Positions 59,433 through 64,000 of a stretch of DNA of 64,000 nt are shown here, one piece after another (the first letter of the stretch is position 1; each line of letters starts with the position of its first letter). The notes under the pieces were generated by a model that did no database searches, was not told where the DNA came from, and worked only from the letters and a program-made list of their open reading frames with translations. A program made the translations under genes and the position numbers. Source of the DNA: Ruminococcus sp. (lineage in GTDB: Bacteria > Bacillota > Clostridia > Oscillospirales > Ruminococcaceae); NCBI RefSeq assembly GCF_017464355.1, contig NZ_JAFUAG010000002.1, forward strand, positions 1 through 64,000, given 5' to 3'.

Positions 59433-60374
59433 ATGGACGAGATGTCATTCTCATACAGGGTAAAGGCCGAGATAATAGAAAAGATAAATACCTCACAGAA
59501 AGCAGATGCCTGCCTTATGGGGCTGCTTTGCTGCTGCAATGAACTCAGTGACAGGGAGATACTTTTCCTCACGGAAAATCCCCGTGTCAAGGATTTCTTC
59601 GTGCGCAACGTGAGCCGTATCCTCCGCGATGAGGACGCCGTTTCGGTAAGCTCCGCTGAGCGCCGCAGCGGGGTCACACTTTTCAGCATGACCATACCCG
59701 ATGAAGGACAGCGCATTTTCCTGCTGGACTATTTCGGTATGGACGAAAGCAGGCGGCTGACGGAGGACTATCTTCCCAAGGATAAATTCATTCCTCAGCT
59801 GGCAGCAGGTATCTTCCTGGCCTGCGGCTCTGTGAACGACCCCAACAAGAAGTATCATATGGAATACGTCATGCCCACCCTTGACCTGTGCAACGACTTC
59901 GGCCTGCTGCTCATCGAGCGCCACGGTATAGTCCCAAAGCACGTTGAGCGCAAGGGCGCCCAGATAGTTTATATCAAGGAGTCGGAGAATATCATCGACG
60001 TGCTGACTCTTATGGGTGCTACCATGTGTTCGCTGGAGCTTATGAACGTCAAAATGGAAAAGGATATGCGCAACAAGATAAACCGCGCCATGAACTGCGA
60101 CAATGCCAATATCGACAAGACTCTGAAAGCCTCCGAAAGGCAGATAGAGGATATTGAGCTTATCGAGAAAAAGCTGGGGCTGTCATCTCTGCCCGACCAG
60201 CTGCGGGAAATAGCCGAGCTGAGGCTAGAGAATCCCGACTATAACCTGAAACAGCTGGGCGCCGAAATGGTGCCGCCCATATCCCGTTCAGGTGCTAACC
60301 ACCGCCTGCAGAAGCTGGCCGAGATAGCCGACGGTCTGCGCAAAAAGCAGTCCCGTGAGGGCGATGATACTTGA
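59433..60374 (+). CDS. whiA: WhiA family DNA-binding protein
   Basis: 313-aa regulator of division and sporulation. N-terminal homing-endonuclease-like domain (SFSYRVKAEIIEK; FLACGSVNDPNKKYHMEYV, LLIERHGIVPKHVERKG) and C-terminal helix-turn-helix LRLENPDYNLKQLGAEMVP then SRSGANHRLQKL. GGGTGATGTG precedes ATG 59433. In most Firmicutes yvcK (gluconeogenesis factor) lies between rapZ and whiA; here only 122 bp separate them. Confidence 0.95.
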   Translation: MDEMSFSYRVKAEIIEKINTSQKADACLMGLLCCCNELSDREILFLTENPRVKDFFVRNVSRILRDEDAVSVSSAERRSGVTLFSMTIPDEGQRIFLLDYFGMDESRRLTEDYLPKDKFIPQLAAGIFLACGSVNDPNKKYHMEYVMPTLDLCNDFGLLLIERHGIVPKHVERKGAQIVYIKESENIIDVLTLMGATMCSLELMNVKMEKDMRNKINRAMNCDNANIDKTLKASERQIEDIELIEKKLGLSSLPDQLREIAELRLENPDYNLKQLGAEMVPPISRSGANHRLQKLAEIADGLRKKQSREGDDT

Positions 60375-60399
60375 CAAAATCCCGCTTTGGGTATATAAT
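60371..60399 (+). promoter_or_regulatory. Promoter of rex
   Basis: TTGACA, 17-bp spacer, TATAAT, overlapping the whiA stop codon. Confidence 0.85.
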
Positions 60400-60403
60400 A
60401 ATA

Positions 60404-60421
60404 TCGTTATTTATTTGACAA
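60404..60421. promoter_or_regulatory. Probable Rex operator, autoregulatory
   Basis: TCGTTATTTATTTGACAA matches 11 of 14 fixed positions of TTGTTAANNNNTTAACAA, the clostridial Rex site I recall. It spans the predicted transcription start, where bound Rex would block the gene. Confidence 0.6.
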
Positions 60422-60442
60422 ACCTCGGAAGGACGGGATATA

Positions 60443-61084
60443 ATGGCGAAAAACGGTAACATATCAGCTTCGGTCATAAAGCGGCTGCCGAGGTATTACA
60501 GGTTTCTGGGCGAACTGGAAAAGCAGGGCGTTGAGCGCATATCTTCCAGAGAGCTTTCGGAAAGAATGAAGCTGACAGCTTCCCAGATAAGACAGGACCT
60601 TAACTGCTTCGGCGGATTTGGCCAGCAGGGCTACGGGTACCATGTGTGTTCCCTGCGGGAGGAGATAGGGCATATACTTGGTGTGGATAAGGAGTATCCC
60701 ACCATACTCATAGGTGCGGGCAACCTGGGCAAGGCCATAGCACTGCACATAAATTTTGAAACACGAGGCTGCCGTCTGGTGGGCATATTTGATGCTAACC
60801 CCCGCCTGACAGGTGAAACTGTGGGCAGCGTGGCTATCCGCCACACCGATGAGATAGAGGCCTTCTGCAATGAACATCACCCCGTTGTGGCGGTGCTGTG
60901 CATACCCAAGGCGAACACCCAGGAGATAGCTGATAAGCTGGTAGGGCTGGGCATACGCTCTTTCTGGAACTTTTCCCATTACGACCTCACCATCGACTAC
61001 AAGGGTATCGAGGTGGAGAACGTTCATCTGGGGGACAGCCTGCTGACACTGACCTACCGCACCAATCAGCTTGACAGCGAATAA
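60443..61084 (+). CDS. rex: Redox-sensing transcriptional repressor Rex
   Basis: 213 aa. Winged-helix domain 1-80 (RISSRELSERMKLTASQIRQ DLNCFGGFG read in two parts) and NAD(H)-binding Rossmann domain with GAGNLGKAIALHINFE and IFDANPRLTGETVG. It senses the NADH/NAD+ ratio and represses fermentation genes. GGAAGGACGG precedes ATG. The promoter carries a Rex-like site. Confidence 0.95.
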   Translation: MAKNGNISASVIKRLPRYYRFLGELEKQGVERISSRELSERMKLTASQIRQDLNCFGGFGQQGYGYHVCSLREEIGHILGVDKEYPTILIGAGNLGKAIALHINFETRGCRLVGIFDANPRLTGETVGSVAIRHTDEIEAFCNEHHPVVAVLCIPKANTQEIADKLVGLGIRSFWNFSHYDLTIDYKGIEVENVHLGDSLLTLTYRTNQLDSE

Positions 61085-61090
61085 GAAAAA

Positions 61091-61127
61091 ATGAGCGCAG
61101 ACAGCAGCGTCTGCGCTCATTATTATT
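61091..61127 (+). terminator. Terminator of rex (possibly bidirectional)
   Basis: Perfect 12-bp stem ATGAGCGCAGAC / GTCTGCGCTCAT with AGCAGC loop, followed by TATTATT and preceded by an A-run, so it can serve the convergent EAL gene. Confidence 0.88.
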
Positions 61128-61142
61128 GTCCAAAATTTCACC

Positions 61143-62792
61143 CTAGGTCAGGTACATCTGCAAAAACTGCCCGATGACCACAGGCCGCGAGAAATAATAC
61201 CCCTGGAAGCTGTATATGCAGTACTGGCGCACAAATTCTATCATCTCACGGGTCTCCATGCCCTCTAAGCAAACGTTGACATTCAGCTCGCTGGCACAAT
61301 TTGATATGGCCTTGATTATGGCCTGATTTGCCGTGTTCGTCATGATATCCTTTGTAAAGCCCCTGTCGAATTTCAGAGTTTCCACAGAAAGGTCGCTGAG
61401 CAGATTGAGGGAAGAAAATCCTGTGCCGAAATCGTCTATGGCTATCCTTATGCCCAGGCCTTTCAGGAAGCCTATCTCGCTTTGCAGATAGCTCTTCTCC
61501 AGCTGACGGCAGCTCTCCGTCAGTTCCATGCAAAGGTTCGCAGGCGGGAAGCCTGTCTCTTTCAGTATGGCCTTCACCGATTCACGGAACAGCGGGTGAG
61601 AAAGCTGGGTGTAGGCGATGTTCACATTCAGCGTGAAACGGGGGTCACGGTCCACCATTATCATGCTCTCGTTCAGTGAGCGTCTGAGTATCCAGCAGCC
61701 CAGTTCAAAGAAGCTGGGGTCGTTCTCCAGCATGGGTATGAACTCCCCGGGCATTACCGTGCCGAAATCTCTGCTCTCCCACCTTAGCAGCGCCTCAGCC
61801 CCGATAAGCTCTTCATTGTCCGAAGATACCAGCGGCTGGTAGCACATGAAAAATCCCTCGTAGTCGTTGAGCATGGATTTCCTCAGCGCACTCATAAGTT
61901 CCAGCCTGCGCCTGGTGGTGTCCTTCATGTCGTTCTCAAAGACGTAAAGCTCACCGTGCTGCTCGTGCTTTGACTTCTCCAGGGCATACCTGGCCGAGCC
62001 CTGCACCGAGAATTCATCATAATCTCCGTCCAGCAGCACCGCCCCCGCAGATACGCTTATGGGTATACGTATACCGTCCACGAAAACATTGTACTTCATC
62101 TCAAACTGTATCTTGCGGTAAAGCTCATATATGTAGCCCACAGCCGTGTCGCTGAGGCAGCAGGCAAATCTCACACCGTCCATGCGGTATACCTTGCTGC
62201 GGGTACCCAGTACCTCTATAAGCACCCGCCCTACCTGCTTCAGCACCCTGTCACCGAAGTTGTGGCCGTACATATCGTTTATCTCAGAAAAACAGTTTAT
62301 ACCGATGAGCAGTTCCACCGCCGTTTTGCCGTTGAGCTTCAGCTGGCGGATATCCTGTAAGAATTCGTATACATTGTAAAGCCCCGAGGTCGCATCGACC
62401 CTGTCAGCTATGCCGTGGTTCTCCAGAGAACCGATGAATATATCGGGCTCGCCCTCACTGCCGTGCATGACCTTGCCCCTGCAGGTGCAGATGACGTAGT
62501 CGCCGTCCTTGTTCATGGCACGGTAATCCAGCTCATGTCTGTCCTTCTTGCCCGAGAATACCTGCTCTATGTCGTCCAGATATTTCTGCCTGTCCTCGGG
62601 ATGTATGTGGGCAGCCCACAGCTTGTCTGCCCCCTGTAAATATTCCCCGGGAAGCCCGAAGTATTCCACCGCAGACCTTGACCACCTTGACAGATCACTG
62701 CTCATGTCGCAGATGTAAAGGTAGCGCCTGTCCGATGAATCTGCGAAGCCGTCAAATAAGCGGCTTTCCAGCAGTTCACTCCTGATGTACAC
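61143..62792 (-). CDS. PAS-GGDEF(degenerate)-EAL protein, probable c-di-GMP phosphodiesterase
   Basis: 549 aa. PAS domain at about 20-120 (LYICDMSSDLSRWSRSAVEYFG), a GGDEF-type domain at about 130-285 whose active site reads RMDGVRFACCL instead of GGDEF and so should not make c-di-GMP, and an EAL domain at about 305-545 with EALLRW, NVNIAY, ELTES, IAIDDFGTGFSSLN, LKFDR, EGMET and FQGYYFSRP; all metal and catalytic acids are present. No membrane segment. The start GTG 62792 has GGAGG 8 nt upstream. Confidence 0.9.
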   Translation of the reverse strand: MYIRSELLESRLFDGFADSSDRRYLYICDMSSDLSRWSRSAVEYFGLPGEYLQGADKLWAAHIHPEDRQKYLDDIEQVFSGKKDRHELDYRAMNKDGDYVICTCRGKVMHGSEGEPDIFIGSLENHGIADRVDATSGLYNVYEFLQDIRQLKLNGKTAVELLIGINCFSEINDMYGHNFGDRVLKQVGRVLIEVLGTRSKVYRMDGVRFACCLSDTAVGYIYELYRKIQFEMKYNVFVDGIRIPISVSAGAVLLDGDYDEFSVQGSARYALEKSKHEQHGELYVFENDMKDTTRRRLELMSALRKSMLNDYEGFFMCYQPLVSSDNEELIGAEALLRWESRDFGTVMPGEFIPMLENDPSFFELGCWILRRSLNESMIMVDRDPRFTLNVNIAYTQLSHPLFRESVKAILKETGFPPANLCMELTESCRQLEKSYLQSEIGFLKGLGIRIAIDDFGTGFSSLNLLSDLSVETLKFDRGFTKDIMTNTANQAIIKAISNCASELNVNVCLEGMETREMIEFVRQYCIYSFQGYYFSRPVVIGQFLQMYLT

Positions 62793-62842
62793 AATTTTCA
62801 CCTCCCTCTCCTAAGGTAATGAAGTCATATTTATCCATCTGC

Positions 62843-62871
62843 ATTATACCACATTTATAAAAAATTTACAA
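62843..62871 (-). promoter_or_regulatory. Promoter of the EAL phosphodiesterase gene
   Basis: Minus strand TTGTAA (62871-62866), 17-bp spacer, TATAAT (62848-62843). The remaining part of the gap to greA (62872-63085) is AT-rich and shows nothing else that I can support. Confidence 0.72.
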
Positions 62872-63085
62872 TAGGTCATACACATTTTTATTTGCTCGCA
62901 TAAACATTTTGAACAAAATGCACAATTCGCATAAACCAAAACTGTACACAAATCAAAGTATGAACTATTCAGTCGCTTACAAAATATGAATTGGTATAAA
63001 ACGGCCTGTCCAAGCCGAAAGTACAGCCTTGGTTAAACAATTCGCAGAAAGTTACATTCTTCCGCCGATGAAGTCCCCGTAAAAC

Positions 63086-63114
63086 TTGACAAAACAGCGG
63101 AAATATAGTATAAT
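63086..63114 (+). promoter_or_regulatory. Promoter of greA
   Basis: TTGACA, 17-bp spacer, TATAAT; TTAGGAGCG ribosome binding site 12 nt before the ATG. Confidence 0.85.
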
Positions 63115-63167
63115 ATTAATTTGATAATGACCCTGTTAAAACTATACTTTTTTAGGAGCGTGCAATT

Positions 63168-63644
63168 ATGGAAATCAACAAGACCGTATCAAAAGCAGGT
63201 TATGCCAAGCTGGTTGAAGAAAAGGAATATCTCGTTACCGTCAAGCGTAAAGAGGTAGCACAGAAGCTTAAAGAAGCCCGTTCTTTCGGCGACCTTTCCG
63301 AGAACGCCGAGTACGATGAAGCCAAGAACGAACAGGCTATACTGGAGTCCCGCATAAACGAACTGGAAATACTCATCTCCAACGCTACTGTAGTTGAGGA
63401 CGACGAGATATCCGTTCACGAGATAGGTGTAGGCTCTTATGTAAAGCTGAAAGACCTTGAGCTGGACGAAATAGAAAATTTACAGATCGTAGGTTCCACC
63501 GAGTCTGACCCCGACAACGGCAAGATCTCTGACGAGAGCCCCATAGGCAAGGCTGCTCTGCACATGAAGGTCGGCGACGTGTTCGAGGTAGAGGCACCTG
63601 CGGGCATGATAAAGTTTGAAGTTCTGGAGATAACCAGAGAATAA
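63168..63644 (+). CDS. greA: Transcription elongation factor GreA
   Basis: 158 aa, standard length. N-terminal coiled coil with the acidic tip SFGDLSENAEYDEAKNEQA (about 43-61) and the C-terminal FKBP-like domain VGSTESDPDNGKISDESPIG then EVEAPAGMIKFEVLEI. It stimulates transcript cleavage by backtracked RNA polymerase. The stop overlaps the ATG of the next gene by one base. Confidence 0.97.
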   Translation: MEINKTVSKAGYAKLVEEKEYLVTVKRKEVAQKLKEARSFGDLSENAEYDEAKNEQAILESRINELEILISNATVVEDDEISVHEIGVGSYVKLKDLELDEIENLQIVGSTESDPDNGKISDESPIGKAALHMKVGDVFEVEAPAGMIKFEVLEITRE

Positions 63645-63994
63645 TGGGCGCAAGGCTGCCTTTCTCCTTTGAGGAGATAAACTTCGGGTCGGGTGAGCTT
63701 GGTTTTTATATGAATGTGTGCGATGAGGAAACACCTCTGCTGGCACACATTAAATATCCCAACAGCTTCGATATCATAGTGGAGCATCATAGCGGGAAAA
63801 GCTTTACAGCCTCGTTATACTGGGATATCGAGAACCATTGTCCCCCTGTGGCAGTGTACCGCACTGCTGACCTCAGTCTGCTGGAAAAAACTCTGGCAGC
63901 GGCAGTTGATCGCACCGAAAGGGAAGTGGAGAAAAGACGTTTCTCCTACTACGGCCCTCTCTGGGAAACTGAATTCATTGAGATAAACGACTGA
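63644..63994 (+). CDS. Uncharacterised 116-aa protein coupled to greA
   Basis: Beta-rich cytoplasmic protein, family not recognised. Segments ELGFYMNVCDEETPLLAHIK and FDIIVEHHSGKSFTASLYWD suggest a small sandwich, with a C-terminal helix LEKTLAAAVDRTEREVEKRR. Its ATG overlaps the greA stop (TAATG), so translation is coupled and no separate promoter is seen. Confidence 0.72.
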   Translation: MGARLPFSFEEINFGSGELGFYMNVCDEETPLLAHIKYPNSFDIIVEHHSGKSFTASLYWDIENHCPPVAVYRTADLSLLEKTLAAAVDRTEREVEKRRFSYYGPLWETEFIEIND

Positions 63995-64000
63995 TGTTTT

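Noticed and set aside
1-64000. CRISPR arrays and tRNA genes
   Set aside because: No regularly spaced direct repeats beyond the peptide array spacers and no tRNA-like cloverleaf with a GGTTCGAAT-type arm was found by eye.

Overview
The window looks like a chromosomal segment of an anaerobic, Gram-positive Ruminococcus-type bacterium (Clostridia, Oscillospiraceae). Grounds: dockerin modules on secreted proteins (four genes at 30.7-33.7 kb), sporulation genes (spoIIAA-spoIIAB-sigF, spoIVB), a Rex repressor, and housekeeping genes in the usual Firmicute order (hprK-murB-rapZ-whiA-rex). No rRNA, tRNA or CRISPR array was seen. Family names and gene symbols come from reading the translations; no database search was run.

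Region 1 (1-12.95 kb, accessory/stress and defence). A three-gene ADP-ribosylation cluster (DUF1848 protein, zinc macrodomain, class M sirtuin) is followed on the minus strand by a hemerythrin/PAS DUF438 protein and hybrid cluster protein Hcp. A divergent Crp/Fnr regulator shares their intergenic region; one 14-bp palindrome sits exactly where it could activate the hcp operon and repress the regulator. Then comes a minus-strand defence block: SLOG protein, a 109-aa unknown, type III methyltransferase Mod, type III restriction subunit Res, plus a YopX-like phage protein and a small unknown.

Region 2 (about 13.0-19.5 kb, AT-rich integrated element). It holds a tyrosine recombinase bracketed by a 20-bp inverted repeat, a sigma-like regulator, a probable structured RNA with its own consensus promoter and terminator, a peptide-immunity-type ABC transporter operon with a 53-aa membrane peptide, and a CPBP intramembrane protease. 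Base composition changes abruptly at about 19.5 kb.

Region 3 (19.6-40.7 kb, higher G+C). It holds an M48 peptidase, valS and ileS, spoIVB, a secreted trypsin-like protease operon with two dockerin-bearing paralogues, a half-dockerin protein, purB, metY, and the spoIIA operon. Two families of palindromic dispersed repeats lie between genes here.

Region 4 (40.8-51.4 kb, accessory). Three tandem genes encode small double-glycine-leader peptides. A 4-kb cassette (ArsR regulator, hydrolase, broken tautomerase, DsbA-like protein, old yellow enzyme) separates them from a leaderless fourth peptide remnant. After a shared terminator come a GntR regulator with an ABC ATPase and four paralogous ABC-2 permeases, and an operon of MKD-starting small membrane proteins under a second GntR-type protein with a 25-bp palindrome over its promoter.

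Region 5 (51.4-64 kb, core). murD, a GNAT protein, a phosphatase, DUF3592, a methionine gamma-lyase family protein, hprK, murB, rapZ, whiA, rex, a PAS/degenerate GGDEF/EAL phosphodiesterase, greA and a greA-coupled unknown. The strongest candidates for something undescribed are the split peptide array at 40.8-45.7 kb, the structured RNA at 15.45-15.72 kb, the protease/dockerin operon at 30.7-33.0 kb and the MKD small-membrane-protein operon at 49.7-51.0 kb.
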